Both the position numbers and the translations under genes were made by a program. From the NCBI RefSeq assembly GCF_017348915.1, contig NZ_CP071383.1:2294001-2358000 (forward strand): DNA of 64,000 nucleotides, given 5' to 3'. Each line of letters opens with the position of its first letter. The first letter of the stretch is position 1. Of the stretch, positions 1 to 8,885 are shown in pieces. This DNA comes from Leclercia pneumoniae (GTDB taxonomy: Bacteria; Pseudomonadota; Gammaproteobacteria; Enterobacterales; Enterobacteriaceae). The notes beneath the pieces were generated by a model that was not told the origin of the DNA, ran no database searches, and saw only the letters and a program-made list of their open reading frames with translations.

Positions 1-614
1 GGGCTCAGGTCGGGTACCGTAGCCCACGGGCACGTAAGGGTGAAACCAGCATCGTGACGCCCAACAGGCTCCAGCGGCAGTTCAACCCGGAAGCACCGGA
101 TGAGCGTTGGGTAACGGACATCACCTACATCCGGACTCACGAAGGCTGGCTGTATCTGGCTGTGGTTGTTGACCTGTTCTCGCGCAAAGTTATTGGCTGG
201 TCAATGCAGCCCCGGATGACAAAGGATATTGTCCTGAATGCACTTCTGATGGCCGTGTGGCGACGTAATCCTCAAAAGCAGGTGCTGGTTCATTCTGATC
301 AAGGCAGTCAGTACACAAGCTATGAGTGGCAGTCGTTCCTGAAATCACACGGGCTGGAGGGCAGTATGAGCCGTCGCGGTAACTGTCATGACAACGCAGT
401 CGCAGAAAGTTTTTTCCAGCTACTGAAACGTGAACGGATAAAGAAAAAGATCTACGGAACGCGAGAAGAAGCTCGCGGTGATATTTTTGATTACATCGAA
501 ATGTTTTATAACAGTAAGCGTCGGCATGGTTCGAGTGATCATATGCCACCAACTGAATACGAAAAACAATATTATCAGCGGCTCGGAAGTGTCTAGATTA
601 TCTGTGGCGATTCA
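1..614 (+). mobile_element. IS3-family insertion sequence, right part
   Basis: The window opens inside an IS3-family element. The transposase frame is open to base 3, so the left part lies outside. The right end is placed at 614, where the complementary strand begins TGAATCGCCAC, a plausible IS3-family terminal repeat. At that point the reading frame of the neighbouring minus-strand gene is interrupted, which supports the boundary. The exact member of the family cannot be named from this fragment. Confidence 0.75.
3..596 (+). CDS. IS3-family transposase OrfB, C-terminal part (partial)
   Basis: DDE-type transposase that catalyses strand transfer for its insertion sequence. The retroviral-integrase-like core is visible: first Asp in WVTDITY, second Asp in HSDQGSQY, catalytic Glu in NAVAESFFQLLKRERI, then the C-terminal YNSKRRH motif typical of IS3-family OrfB. 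The frame is open leftwards past the GTG at 54 to the window edge, with IS3-like sequence all the way, so the GTG is internal and the gene is cut by the window, not by mutation. OrfA is not visible. The stop codon lies 18 bases before the element end. Confidence 0.85.
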   Translation, partial: AQVGYRSPRARKGETSIVTPNRLQRQFNPEAPDERWVTDITYIRTHEGWLYLAVVVDLFSRKVIGWSMQPRMTKDIVLNALLMAVWRRNPQKQVLVHSDQGSQYTSYEWQSFLKSHGLEGSMSRRGNCHDNAVAESFFQLLKRERIKKKIYGTREEARGDIFDYIEMFYNSKRRHGSSDHMPPTEYEKQYYQRLGSV

Positions 615-996
615 CTTTCAAGCATATGCTGCATTACGGTAAGTTGCGGACTGAGGCAATACTCTTTCGTCGCACTGATAATGTTACGCTGGAAAGATCG
701 CCAGTTAATTTCTTCACTAATCGGTTCTGTAATCATCTGGCGCTCTTCTCCTGTAGCGTTTCCTACCTGCTCAGAAAGTGCTTTAAGGGAGTCCATCGCA
801 ACGTCAGAATCAGCGTAAAGAGTTAGTATCTCGCCACAAGTTAACTTTCCCAACAACACCGCTCGTTCATATTCTTCTGCCAATCCCATGATTGTGCTAT
901 CAGAAACATGATTGTTCCTGATCCAACTAACAATATTTTGTAGCGCAGCGACACGCTGAATAATGGCCATAGCCTGGCGGTTACAGTTAGTTAAGC

Positions 997-1005
997 GTTG
1001 AACCC
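997..1005. repeat. IS1 target-site duplication, left copy
   Basis: The 9-bp GTTGAACCC directly before the IS1 at 1006-1773 is repeated exactly after it. IS1 typically generates 9-bp duplications, so this copy arrived by simple insertion. Confidence 0.95.
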
Positions 1006-1020
1006 GGTAATGACTCCAAC

Positions 1021-1524
1021 TTATTGATAGTGTTTTATGTTCAGATAATGCCCGATGACTTTGTCATGCAGCTCCACCGATTTTGAGAACGACAGCGACT
1101 TCCGTCCCAGCCGTGCCAGGTGCTGCCTCAGATTCAGGTTATGCCGCTCAATTCGCTGCGTATATCGCTTGCTGATTACGTGCAGCTTTCCCTTCAGGCG
1201 GGATTCATACAGCGGCCAGCCATCCGTCATCCATATCACCACGTCAAAGGGTGACAGCAGGCTCATAAGACGCCCCAGCGTCGCCATAGTGCGTTCACCG
1301 AATACGTGCGCAACAACCGTCTTCCGGAGCCTGTCATACGCGTAAAACAGCCAGCGCTGGAGCGATTTAGCCCCGACATAGCCCCACTGTTCGTCCATTT
1401 CCGCGCAGACGATGACGTCACTGCCCGGCTGTATGCGCGAGGTTACCGACTGCGGCCTGAGTTTTTTAAGTGACGTAAAATCGTGTTGAGGCCAACGCCC
1501 ATAATGCGGGCGGTTGCCCGGCAT
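1021..1524 (-). CDS. insB: IS1 InsB (transposase, frameshift product part)
   Basis: Catalytic part of the IS1 transposase. The active enzyme, InsAB', is made by a -1 ribosomal frameshift from insA into this frame at the A6C run at 1461-1467. The protein shows the usual IS1 InsB sequence ([19 protein letters not shown]..., ending [14 protein letters not shown]) over 167 residues. Both copies in the window have Leu in the segment AKSLQRW. Intact, so the element may be able to move. Confidence 0.92.
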
Positions 1525-1718
1525 CCAACGCCATTCATGGCCATATCAATGATTTTCTGGTGCGTACCGGGTTGAGAAGCGGTGTAAGTGAACTGCAGTT
1601 GCCATGTTTTACGGCAGTGAGAGCAGAGATAGCGCTGATGTCCGGCGGTGCTTTTGCCGTTACGCACCACCCCGTCAGTAGCTGAACAGGAGGGACAGCT
1701 GATAGAAACAGAAGCCAC
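1443..1718 (-). CDS. insA: IS1 InsA
   Basis: The 91-residue InsA protein, the DNA-binding N-terminal part of the transposase and, alone, a repressor of IS1 transcription and transposition. It contains a zinc-finger-like arrangement of cysteines (CPSC near residue 9, CSHC near residue 33) and a C-terminal helix-turn-helix-like region. It overlaps insB, into which ribosomes frameshift. Identical to the copy at 25123-25398. Confidence 0.92.
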
Positions 1719-1773
1719 TGGAGCACCTCAAAAACACCATCATACACTAAATCAGTAAGTTGGCAGCATCACC

Positions 1774-1782
1774 GTTGAACCC
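1774..1782. repeat. IS1 target-site duplication, right copy
   Basis: GTTGAACCC directly after the right end of IS1 copy 1, identical to 997-1005. Confidence 0.95.
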
Positions 1783-2228
1783 GAGTAGTTAGAACATCGT
1801 CAACATTTACGATAGCGGACTCATCAATGATCTCCCTCAGTAGTTTTGAACGCTGGCTAAGAGTTGCTTCAATTCCTGAGTAAATCTTGAAAGTTTCGTT
1901 ATGTCCTTTAATGACATATTCAATAAGCTGTACGTATCGGTTACGGGTGACAATCACTTGATGAAGTGAGGTAAGGCGACTTTCCCAGTACCTTGTATAG
2001 GCAGTTTCGATACCGCTAGGGAAAACATCCAGCGGTGGTATTGCATCGCCTATTTTCCCGTGCTGGGCGGCAACCATCGTCTGAAGTTTGTCTGTCGAAA
2101 GAGAATATAGATGCCAATTCATCAAATAAATCGAACTCTTATGAAATACCGGTTAACTAATACTGCTACCAACCTTCAAGTTTTTCCAGTATCGATTCAG
2201 TCAGCATGTCCGCCCGTTCAAAAAAACA

Positions 2229-2762
2229 CTATCCAGCGGGCTCAACAGATTGCTTCATATGCTGCATGCATATGTGAAAAGCATTGTTAAATGCTACTAA
2301 TGAAGGAAATACTTGATCACTGTATAAGGCGAGCGTTTTCGTGGGTGCAATTCCGACCCCGACGGTCAGGTGAGTATGCTGTTTCACGGTGGCGCGGATC
2401 TCCTTGCCAAATTCCGTGAGGTCACGGCAGTTACGTACCCCCGTCAGGTCGCAAAAAGCTTCGTCGATGGAGTAGATCTCTACGCGCGGCGTCAGCAGCT
2501 CCAGGGTATCCATCACCCTGGCGCTCATATCGGCATACAGCTCGTAGTTGCTGCTGAAGGCCACAATGTTATGCCGGCGAAAAATCTCTTTCTGCTTAAA
2601 GTACGGCGCTCCCATTGTTACCAGCCCCTTTGCTTCGGCGCTGCGGGCAATCACACAGCCGTCATTATTCGACAGCACCACCACCGGCCGTCCCTGAAGA
2701 TCCGGGCGGAAGACGGTTTCACATGACGCGTAAAATGAATTCACATCACAGAGGGCAAACAT
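2229..2762 (-). pseudogene. umuC: umuC, truncated after about 145 codons
   Basis: N-terminal third of the Y-family polymerase V catalytic subunit, which with UmuD'2 performs error-prone bypass in the SOS response. Residues 1-145 are clearly UmuC ([18 protein letters not shown]..., [10 protein letters not shown], acidic active-site SIDEAF near 99-103, [10 protein letters not shown]). After TKTLA the sequence leaves the family and ends with 32 unrelated residues; E. coli UmuC has 422. The rest of the palm, the thumb, the little finger and the beta-clamp motif are missing, so no active polymerase can be made. The break is near base 2328. The gene starts 1 base after the umuD stop, as in an umuDC operon. 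Confidence 0.9.
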
Positions 2763-2763
2763 G

Positions 2764-3183
2764 CTAGTGGGTCGCTTTGATGATATAGGTGACCACGCCG
2801 AAGATATCGAGCGACGCTTCGCTGCCGATCACTATCGGTGAGTAGGCACTGTTCATGGGGTTGAGCTGGATCCGGGGGCGCAGCTGCAGGCGCTTCACCG
2901 TAAATTCGCCTTCAATGGCGGCAATCACGATATCTCCGTGGTCCGCCTTTCTGGCGCTATCAACCACCAGCAAATCGCCGTCGCCAATCCCGGCGTCAAT
3001 CATCGAATCCCCCGCTGCTTTCACAAAATAGGTCGCGCTGGGGTGCTGGATTAAAAGTGCATTCAGATCGATACGCTGCTCGACATAATCTTGCGCCGGG
3101 CTGGGGAAGCCACACTGAACTAAATCACTAAAAAGGGGGAGCGCTATTACTTCGCGCAACTCTGCGGGTCTGTACAACATCAT
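2764..3183 (-). CDS. umuD: UmuD, SOS-regulated polymerase V accessory protein
   Basis: LexA/S24-type autoprotease. RecA filaments trigger its self-cleavage to UmuD', which pairs with UmuC to form polymerase V. At 139 residues it has the family length. The cleavage site Cys24-Gly25 (VQCGFPSP), catalytic Ser60 (AAGDSM) and Lys97 (FTVKR) all fall at E. coli positions, counting from the first of two adjacent ATG codons at 3183. A LexA box lies 16-35 bases upstream. The protein seems intact although its partner umuC is truncated here; it could act with a UmuC encoded elsewhere or interact with other polymerases. Confidence 0.95.
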   Translation of the reverse strand: MMLYRPAELREVIALPLFSDLVQCGFPSPAQDYVEQRIDLNALLIQHPSATYFVKAAGDSMIDAGIGDGDLLVVDSARKADHGDIVIAAIEGEFTVKRLQLRPRIQLNPMNSAYSPIVIGSEASLDIFGVVTYIIKATH

Positions 3184-3198
3184 TATACACGCCTCTTA

Positions 3199-3218
3199 TA
3201 CTGTTTTTATATACAGTA
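3199..3218 (-). promoter_or_regulatory. LexA (SOS) box of umuD
   Basis: A 20-bp near-perfect palindrome with CTG-N10-CAG core (3201-3216); on the coding strand TACTGTATATAAAAACAGTA, the known umuDC operator form. It overlaps a probable sigma-70 promoter (TTGAAA just upstream), so LexA would block transcription until SOS induction. Confidence 0.92.
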
Positions 3219-3818
3219 GTTTCAATGACGAAGACGATCAAGCGGCATTTTTGCCGCGGCTGGTTATGCTTTCGCCAGGCCGCAGCTAACTGTTTCTCTT
3301 TGCAGAAAATTAAAATTTGTAAATCCGGGGCAGAATAAAAAAACAGCAGGCTAATTATGACAACTGAAATGAATAAGAAAACGGCTATAAGGGGTAGCAA
3401 AGAGAAATTGCCTCCTACGCATTTATCAATCCGTTCAGATTTTCGACAGATTTATCCATGCGTTGTACACCGCGGCCTATCGCGTAATTGACAGTTCAGC
3501 CTAAGAAAACGTCACCCTGCGTGCCTCCGGAATCGGCGTTAGCACATCCAGGACAAATCTTAATTTCCCACAATACCTTCACTTTTGTCAGGATTTCCAC
3601 TCCTCCCCTACAGCGGTAAACCAGGCGAAACTTATATTTCCCGCGCTAACTCCTTTATCTACAGCGATATATTCTTAGAATATTTAATGCGCACTAAAAT
3701 AATGCCCTGGCTGGCTTACTTGATCATTTCACCGTTCGGTCTACATTTATTTCTGCAACCTTGCGGAGTGTTTCATTCCCTACACTGGAATATCTATATT
3801 GAAAACAGGAGAACGTTT
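3219..3818. other. 600-base intergenic region, nothing recognised
   Basis: Between the divergent umuD and KGG-protein genes. It is AT-richer than its surroundings. A small hairpin GCGGCA-TTTT-GCCGC lies near 3242-3257. It must contain the promoter of the downstream stress gene, but no site could be assigned. No convincing gene was found on either strand. Confidence 0.5.
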
Positions 3819-4001
3819 ATGACAACACATCGAGGCGGTTCCGGTAATTTTGCAGCAGACCGTGAGCGTGCGTCCGCGGCCGGGCGCAAAGGTGGACAGC
3901 GCAGTGGTGGCAACTTTAAAAACGATCCACAGCGCGCATCTGAAGCGGGCAAAAAAGGCGGACAAAATAGCCGCGGCGGTGGTCGTAAAGCTGCAGAATA
4001 A
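3819..4001 (+). CDS. KGG-repeat general stress protein (YciG/YmdF family)
   Basis: A 60-residue, very hydrophilic protein with two tandem stress-induced KGG motifs: NFAADRERASAAGRKGGQ and NFKNDPQRASEAGKKGGQ. It closely resembles E. coli YciG and YmdF, general stress proteins of the RpoS regulon; YciG has been linked to motility. No enzymatic motif. The start is the ATG at 3819, preceded by the Shine-Dalgarno ACAGGAGAA, although the frame is open further upstream. The C-terminal tail is rich in Gly, Arg and Lys. Whether it is the YciG or YmdF orthologue cannot be decided without synteny. Confidence 0.88.
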   Translation: MTTHRGGSGNFAADRERASAAGRKGGQRSGGNFKNDPQRASEAGKKGGQNSRGGGRKAAE

Positions 4002-4117
4002 AAGTTCCAATATATTCTTTGGCCGCTCTTAATGGTAGCCAGAAATAAATTTAGCACCGTGCGTAAATATGCGTAAATAAATGCCCTGAGACCTGATTGA
4101 ATTTGCGGAGGTTGATT

Positions 4118-4345
4118 ATGCTGCATTTAAGACGACGAGTTCGTAATGTGCGTAACAGTCATCGTTGCGGTGACGATGTTGGCTGGATGATGGCGGGTGA
4201 TAGCGAGTTGCTCCGTTCGCCGGAAAGTGGCCCCGGGATGCAGGTCGCCAGAAAGCTGGACGACCCTACCCACGAATCTACGCTGGAGCTCGACCCGCTC
4301 CAGAACTGGCTGGTAGACACCATGGCCAGACGTGAAATCAAGTAA
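4118..4345 (+). CDS. small protein of unknown function
   Basis: 75 residues from ATG 4118, chosen because GCGGAGG lies 8 bases upstream; an earlier in-frame ATG at 4097 has no such site. The N-terminus is strongly basic (LRRRVRNVRNSHR); the rest is acidic and polar with no membrane segment. It follows the KGG stress protein by 116 bases in the same direction and is closed by a strong terminator, so the two may be co-regulated. Not recognised. Confidence 0.6.
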   Translation: MLHLRRRVRNVRNSHRCGDDVGWMMAGDSELLRSPESGPGMQVARKLDDPTHESTLELDPLQNWLVDTMARREIK

Positions 4346-4386
4346 TCAGCTGTTGAGTAGTGAAATGCGTTTTGTGTTTTTTGCTT

Positions 4387-4415
4387 AGCCCGGAGCGTCA
4401 CTCCGGGCTTTTTTT
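4387..4415 (+). terminator. rho-independent terminator (works in both directions)
   Basis: Perfect 9-bp stem AGCCCGGAG / CTCCGGGCT with a 5-base loop, followed by seven T. It closes the small gene ending at 4345; in the other direction it lies just past the stop of the transporter at 4422. Confidence 0.92.
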
Positions 4416-4421
4416 ATGGCC

Positions 4422-5747
4422 TTAGCGGCGCAGCGGCAGCCCTGCCGTCTCTCTGGCGCGCAGTACCGTCAGGAAGGTGATAAGCGCCGCACCCATCACA
4501 TACAGCGCTGGCGAGAATGGATTGCCGGTCGCGGTCATCAGGTAGGCAGAGAACCACGGCGTGATGCCGCCAAAGAAGGCCACCGCCAGGTTGTAAGCAA
4601 TCGCCATCCCACCGTAACGAATACGGGTAGGAAACAGCTCGGCCATTGCCGCGCTGCAGGCGCCATCGAAGGCGGCGATAAAGGCCCCCAGCAGCAGCAT
4701 GGCCAGCACGGCAGAGAGCATATCGCCATTGGCCATTACCATCATTGCCGGGTAAGTAAAGAGGATAAAACCGGCGCACCCGGCCAGCATTAGCGGCTTA
4801 CGGCCAAATTTATCCGAGAGATACCCCATAAAAGGCACCATGACCGCAATGCCAAACAGCCCGAGGGTGGTGATGGCATAAGAATCCAGCTTCGAATAGT
4901 GCATCTCGGTAGAGAGATAGCTGGGCATAAAGGTTTGCAGCGTCCAGTGCCCTACCGCTTTGATCACCACAAAACCGACGCAGAAGAAGAGCGCGCCCCA
5001 GGCTTTGGTTACGGCAGCATGCAGCGGTGCGGCTTCGGTTTTACCGCTCTTGAGCGTTTCGAGAAATTCGGGGGAGTCTTCAAGCTGGTTTCGCAGGTAC
5101 AGCCCCACCCAACCCAGCGGCCCGGCGATCAAAAACGGAATGCGCCAGCCCCAGTCGTTCATTGCCGCCTCACCCAACCCTGCGGTAAGCAAGAACACCA
5201 GCCCGGAACCGGCAACAAAGGCCATGAATCCAAAGTTGTCTATCCAGCAGGTAAAGTAACCGCGGCGCGCGTCAGGCGCATATTCCGCAAGGAACGTGGT
5301 CGCACCGGCGCTTTCGCCCCCGGCGGCAAATCCCTGAATCAGGCGGGTGATCACCAGCAGCACCGTGGCGGTGATGCCAATCTGCGAAAACGTGGGCAGC
5401 AGCCCCATTACAAAGGTCGCGCCAGAGGTCAGCAGGATCACCGTCGCCAGTACCTTGCGTTGGCCTATGCGATCCCCAAGCGAGCCGAAATAGAGTCCCC
5501 CAAGCGGGCGCATGACAAAGCCGGCACCGAATACCGCAAACGACGACAGCAGCGCCACCGCGGGGCTCTCCGCATGAAAGAACTGCAGGCCAATAATCGC
5601 GGCCAGCGTACCGTAAAGCCCAAAATCGAACCATTCGACAAAATGGCCAACGCCGGTGGCGAGCAGCACCTTACGGAGTTTGCGGGCCACGGGGATCTCC
5701 TTTTCGGATACCGCGCGATCTAATGAGGGCTGAGCTGAGGGGTTCAT
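4422..5747 (-). CDS. MFS transporter, metabolite:H+ symporter (MHS) family
   Basis: 441-residue inner-membrane permease with about 12 hydrophobic segments. Family marks are GHFVEWFDFGLYG at the start of helix 1, RPLGGLYFGSLGDRIGQRK in loop 2-3, RLIQGFAAGGESAGATTFLAEYAP in helices 4-5 and GYLSDKFGRKP in loop 8-9. These place it with KgtP, ProP and ShiA, which take up organic acids or osmolytes with protons; the substrate cannot be read from sequence. The gene stands alone with a terminator on each side. AGGGAGT lies just before ATG 5747. Confidence 0.88.
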   Translation of the reverse strand: MNPSAQPSLDRAVSEKEIPVARKLRKVLLATGVGHFVEWFDFGLYGTLAAIIGLQFFHAESPAVALLSSFAVFGAGFVMRPLGGLYFGSLGDRIGQRKVLATVILLTSGATFVMGLLPTFSQIGITATVLLVITRLIQGFAAGGESAGATTFLAEYAPDARRGYFTCWIDNFGFMAFVAGSGLVFLLTAGLGEAAMNDWGWRIPFLIAGPLGWVGLYLRNQLEDSPEFLETLKSGKTEAAPLHAAVTKAWGALFFCVGFVVIKAVGHWTLQTFMPSYLSTEMHYSKLDSYAITTLGLFGIAVMVPFMGYLSDKFGRKPLMLAGCAGFILFTYPAMMVMANGDMLSAVLAMLLLGAFIAAFDGACSAAMAELFPTRIRYGGMAIAYNLAVAFFGGITPWFSAYLMTATGNPFSPALYVMGAALITFLTVLRARETAGLPLRR

Positions 5748-5925
5748 ACTCCCTCCTTTGCAGGGTGCCGACTGGCGGGCGGTGGAACGCGAAGCGGCCT
5801 GACGATCATACCAGCAAATGCCGGACAGGATGAACGCGCGACAGTGTTTCTATTATAGATATACCCTTTGGGCGTAAAATACCCAGCGCGAAAGATGAAA
5901 ATGTGAACTGACGCGAGAAAAACAA

Positions 5926-5949
5926 AAACCCGCTACGGGTAGCGGGTTT
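5926..5949 (-). terminator. terminator of cybB
   Basis: Stem AAACCCGCT / AGCGGGTTT with a 6-base loop. On the minus strand it is followed by the T-rich TTGTTTTTC, placing it as the terminator of cybB, whose stop is 20 bases upstream. Confidence 0.88.
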
Positions 5950-5969
5950 GAACGGCGCCTGGCGTGCGG

Positions 5970-6500
5970 TCAGGAACGCTTTTTCGGCATCATACGCAGC
6001 AGGGTGTTGTCTTTCCAGTAATAGTGGTGCAGTAGCGCGGCAAAGGCGTGAATGCCAATAATAAAGTAACCCGCCTTCGCGAGGGTAACATGCCAGCTCT
6101 TCAGCAGATCCACCACCTCAAAATTGGACTCTGCCGCGTGCGGCATACCCAGCCCAAAAGCAAACCAGGTATTGCCACGGTTATACATCATCACCAGCCC
6201 AATCAGCGGCAGCGCAATAAACAGCAGATAAATGAGGAGATGCCCCAGATGCGACAGCCCGATATACATCGATTTCGGCTTCGGCACGATAGGCGGCGCC
6301 GGGTATTTCAGGCGCACCAGCAGGCGCGTCACCATCAGCACCAGAATAGAGATGCCGCAAGAGACGTGAACCATGTTAATGACCGGGCGGGCCGAGCGCG
6401 GAAATAGGCCGCGGAACTCCATGGCGCAGTAGGCCACGATCACCAGCAGAAAGACCAGCCAGTGAATGCTTATTTGCAGGCCGGTATATTTATTGCGCAT
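5970..6500 (-). CDS. cybB: cytochrome b561
   Basis: Four-helix membrane cytochrome with two b hemes, able to oxidise quinol; E. coli CybB has been described as a superoxide:ubiquinone oxidoreductase. The 176-residue length equals E. coli CybB. Conserved stretches include LQISIHWLVFLLV (helix 1 with its His), INMVHVSCGISILVL, LIGLVMMYNRGNTWFAFG and the C-terminal HHYYWKDNTLLRMMPKKRS. The start is ATG 6500 (MRNKY), matching the E. coli N-terminus, although the frame is open 14 codons further. It is divergent from gapC, the E. coli neighbour order. Confidence 0.93.
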   Translation of the reverse strand: MRNKYTGLQISIHWLVFLLVIVAYCAMEFRGLFPRSARPVINMVHVSCGISILVLMVTRLLVRLKYPAPPIVPKPKSMYIGLSHLGHLLIYLLFIALPLIGLVMMYNRGNTWFAFGLGMPHAAESNFEVVDLLKSWHVTLAKAGYFIIGIHAFAALLHHYYWKDNTLLRMMPKKRS

Positions 6501-6685
6501 ACATTTTCCTGAACGAAACGTCGAAAGCGTCAACATAACCACCTTTACTTAAAAATTCATTAAGTTTTCTCTATGGATTTTCAAAAACTTCCCGTCACAT
6601 GAAGCATATTCAGTTGCCCTGGCAAGATTCATAGTCTAATCCTGGAGAGGTTCAACGTATCGTTACGTTCATTCAGGAGCACACC

Positions 6686-7687
6686 ATGAGTAAAATTGGT
6701 ATTAACGGATTTGGACGCATTGGACGCCTGGTACTTCGCCGCCTGCTGGAGACGAAAGACAGTAACACCGTAGTCGCAATTAACGATTTAACCTCCCCCA
6801 AAGTTCTGGCCTACCTGTTAAAGCACGATTCAAACTATGGCCCCTTCCCCTGGAGTGTGGATTTCACCGAAGATTCGCTGATTGTCGATGGAAAATCGAT
6901 CTCGGTGTATGCCGAAAAAGAGGCGAGCCATATTCCGTGGAAAGCGGCCGGGGTCGATCTGGTGGTGGAGTGCACCGGTTTTTACACCTCTCAGGAAAAA
7001 TCACAGGCACATATTGAGGCGGGCGCGAAAAAAGTGCTGATCTCTGCGCCGGCCGGGGAGATGAAAACCATCGTCTTTAACGTCAATGACGATACCATCG
7101 ACGCCAGCGACACCATTATCTCCGTCGCCTCCTGCACCACCAACTGCCTGGCGCCGCTGGCCAAAGTGCTGCATGACGCATTCGGCATAAAGGTGGGCAC
7201 CATGACCACCATCCACGCGTATACCGGCACCCAGGCGCTGGTGGATGGCCCGCGCGGTAAGGATCTGCGCGCTTCCCGGGCGGCGGCAGAGAATATTATT
7301 CCCCATACCACTGGCGCGGCGAAGGCCATTGGGCTGGTGATCCCGGCGCTAAGCGGCAAACTGAAGGGTCACGCCCAGCGCGTACCGGTGAAGACCGGCT
7401 CCGTGACTGAACTGGTCTCGATTCTGGAGAAAAAAGTGACCGTGGAGGAGATCCACCAGGCGCTGAAAAAAGCCACCGAGGGCAATGAGTCCTTCGGCTA
7501 TACCGACGAAGAGATTGTCTCTTCCGACGTGATCGGCTCGCATTTTGGTTCGGTATTTGATGCCACCCAGACCGAAGTGACCGACGCCGGTGATGTGCAA
7601 CTGGTAAAAACCGTTGCCTGGTATGACAACGAATATGGCTTTGTCACCCAGCTGGTGCGCACGCTGGATAAATTTGCCGCACTGTAA
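6686..7687 (+). CDS. gapC: glyceraldehyde-3-phosphate dehydrogenase GapC, intact
   Basis: Phosphorylating NAD-dependent dehydrogenase converting glyceraldehyde-3-phosphate to 1,3-bisphosphoglycerate. Rossmann motif INGFGRIGR at 5-13, catalytic Cys150 in SVASCTTNC and His177 in TTIHAYTG are present, and the length is 333 residues. The sequence follows E. coli GapC rather than GapA (for instance [37 protein letters not shown]), and the place between cybB and aldA is that of gapC. In E. coli K-12 gapC is a pseudogene; here it is uninterrupted. CAGGAG lies before ATG 6686. Confidence 0.95.
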   Translation: MSKIGINGFGRIGRLVLRRLLETKDSNTVVAINDLTSPKVLAYLLKHDSNYGPFPWSVDFTEDSLIVDGKSISVYAEKEASHIPWKAAGVDLVVECTGFYTSQEKSQAHIEAGAKKVLISAPAGEMKTIVFNVNDDTIDASDTIISVASCTTNCLAPLAKVLHDAFGIKVGTMTTIHAYTGTQALVDGPRGKDLRASRAAAENIIPHTTGAAKAIGLVIPALSGKLKGHAQRVPVKTGSVTELVSILEKKVTVEEIHQALKKATEGNESFGYTDEEIVSSDVIGSHFGSVFDATQTEVTDAGDVQLVKTVAWYDNEYGFVTQLVRTLDKFAAL

Positions 7688-7790
7688 TCGCATCGCGGGC
7701 AGCCCTGCTGTCCGCGCCTTGTGAATAGGTGCAAGTTTTCCCTTTCGTGACTCTGTTATAACAACCACTTACTTCAGAAGGAGCGTTGTT

Positions 7791-8717
7791 ATGGAATCAC
7801 TCAGCCGCGAAACACTCGAACGCCAGATGGCGCAGGCCGTCAGCCAGGCCACGACCTTCCACATCTGGCCCGAAGGCGAAGCGCCGGGTGCCGCCGCCAG
7901 CGATGCGGTCTTTACCCCCGAACCGAAACATACTGGCACCTCTGACTACGATCGTTCCGTGACCGGGGTGCGCGCTCCGCAGATCACCGTCTATGCCCCT
8001 GCCCGGCCGAACGGCGTGGGGATCCTGGTTGCACCGGGTGGCTCTTATCGCCGCGTGGTGCTCGATAAAGAGGGCAGCGCCCTTGCCTCATTCTTTAATC
8101 AGCGCGGTTATACCCTGTTTGTGATGACCTACCGGATGCCCGGCGACGGCCACGAGGAGGGTGCCAATGCGCCGCTGGCCGACGTGCAACGCGCCATGCG
8201 CATCCTTCGCGCCAGAGCGGCCGAGTGGAAGCTCGACGTAAGCCGCATCGGCGTACTCGGCTTCTCGGCGGGGGGGCACGTCGCCGCGAGCCTCGGTACG
8301 CGGCATGATGAACCGGTCTACACACCGCGGGATGCCATCGACGAGCATGACGCCCGCCCGGCCTTTATGGCGCTGGTCTACCCGGTGATCACGATGCACG
8401 CAGATATCGACCATCCCGGTTCGCGCCATGAGCTGATTGGAGATACGCCAACCGCGGAACAGATTAGCCATTACTCGCTGGAAGATCGCGCCAGTGCCGA
8501 CGCCCCGCCCACGTTTTTGCTGCATGCCGTAGACGATCCGGCGGTAAAAGTGGAGAACAGTCTGGTGATGTTTAACGCCCTGCGTCGGCTGGGCGTACCG
8601 GTGGAGATGCATCTGTTTGAGCGCGGCAAGCATGGATTCGGCATACGCGATGCGCAGGGATTGCCGGCGGCCATCTGGCCGGAATTGATGATGAACTGGA
8701 TTGCGACAAAGGTATAA
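7791..8717 (+). CDS. alpha/beta-hydrolase (esterase/lipase-like)
   Basis: 308 residues. The triad can be read: nucleophile Ser in GFSAGGHVAASLG, Asp in HAVDDPAVKV and His in RGKHGFG, with an oxyanion-hole region APGGSYRRVV. This layout matches acetyl-esterase / xylanase-associated esterases (BD-FAE-like group). No signal peptide, so it is cytoplasmic. AAGGAG lies 9 bases before ATG 7791. It follows gapC by 103 bases in the same direction, but a hairpin between them (7694-7717) makes co-transcription uncertain. The substrate is unknown. Confidence 0.82.
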   Translation: MESLSRETLERQMAQAVSQATTFHIWPEGEAPGAAASDAVFTPEPKHTGTSDYDRSVTGVRAPQITVYAPARPNGVGILVAPGGSYRRVVLDKEGSALASFFNQRGYTLFVMTYRMPGDGHEEGANAPLADVQRAMRILRARAAEWKLDVSRIGVLGFSAGGHVAASLGTRHDEPVYTPRDAIDEHDARPAFMALVYPVITMHADIDHPGSRHELIGDTPTAEQISHYSLEDRASADAPPTFLLHAVDDPAVKVENSLVMFNALRRLGVPVEMHLFERGKHGFGIRDAQGLPAAIWPELMMNWIATKV

Positions 8718-8885
8718 GTAAAACGACAACCTGGCGGTTGTCATGCCCGTCAGTTAAGCAATTCGGTGTTTCTACGTCACTCAAGTGGAAAGATTCCGTT
8801 CACTCAGGCATCTCTTCTGTGGTGAACGAAACCCTTCCACCGTGCTTAACTGCCAGGCATAACAAAGTTCGGGTTGCCGTTGCTA

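Larger units (their letters stand above)
1006..1773 (-). mobile_element. IS1, complete copy 1
   Basis: A 768-bp element, the canonical IS1 length. Terminal inverted repeats are GGTAATGACTCC at the plus-strand left end and the complement of GGTGATGCTGCC at the right end. It carries insA and insB on the minus strand with the A6C slippery site (complement of 1461-1467). It is flanked by the 9-bp duplication GTTGAACCC. Its encoded proteins are identical to those of the second IS1 at 25068-25835, in opposite orientation. Confidence 0.97.
593..2125 (-). pseudogene. unknown gene interrupted by IS1 and truncated by an IS3-family element
   Basis: Two minus-strand fragments, 2125-1769 and 970-593, are halves of one frame. 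If the IS1 at 1006-1773 and one copy of its 9-bp target duplication are removed, the codons join without a break: the N-terminal fragment ending ...TTRVQR runs on into LTNCNRQAMAIIQRV... The rebuilt frame is 251 codons, the last few of which come from the IS3-family element end at 614, so the native C-terminus is also lost. The product is mostly helical by composition, with no membrane segment and no motif I recognise. The start is TTG 2125 or the adjacent ATG 2122. Function unknown; almost certainly inactive. Confidence 0.75.

Noticed and set aside
2156..2228. Minus-strand stretch encoding a short helical peptide ending SILEKLEGW
   Set aside because: Preceded by a stop just after the umuC tail and only about 20 codons long; perhaps a remnant of another gene, but no family could be named.
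3128..3400. Minus-strand frame with a hydrophobic N-terminus, TTG start at 3400 and AGGAGG about 10 bases upstream
   Set aside because: The frame runs over the LexA box and the umuD start, begins with TTG, and its C-terminal half is out-of-frame umuD sequence. The ribosome-site match alone is not enough.
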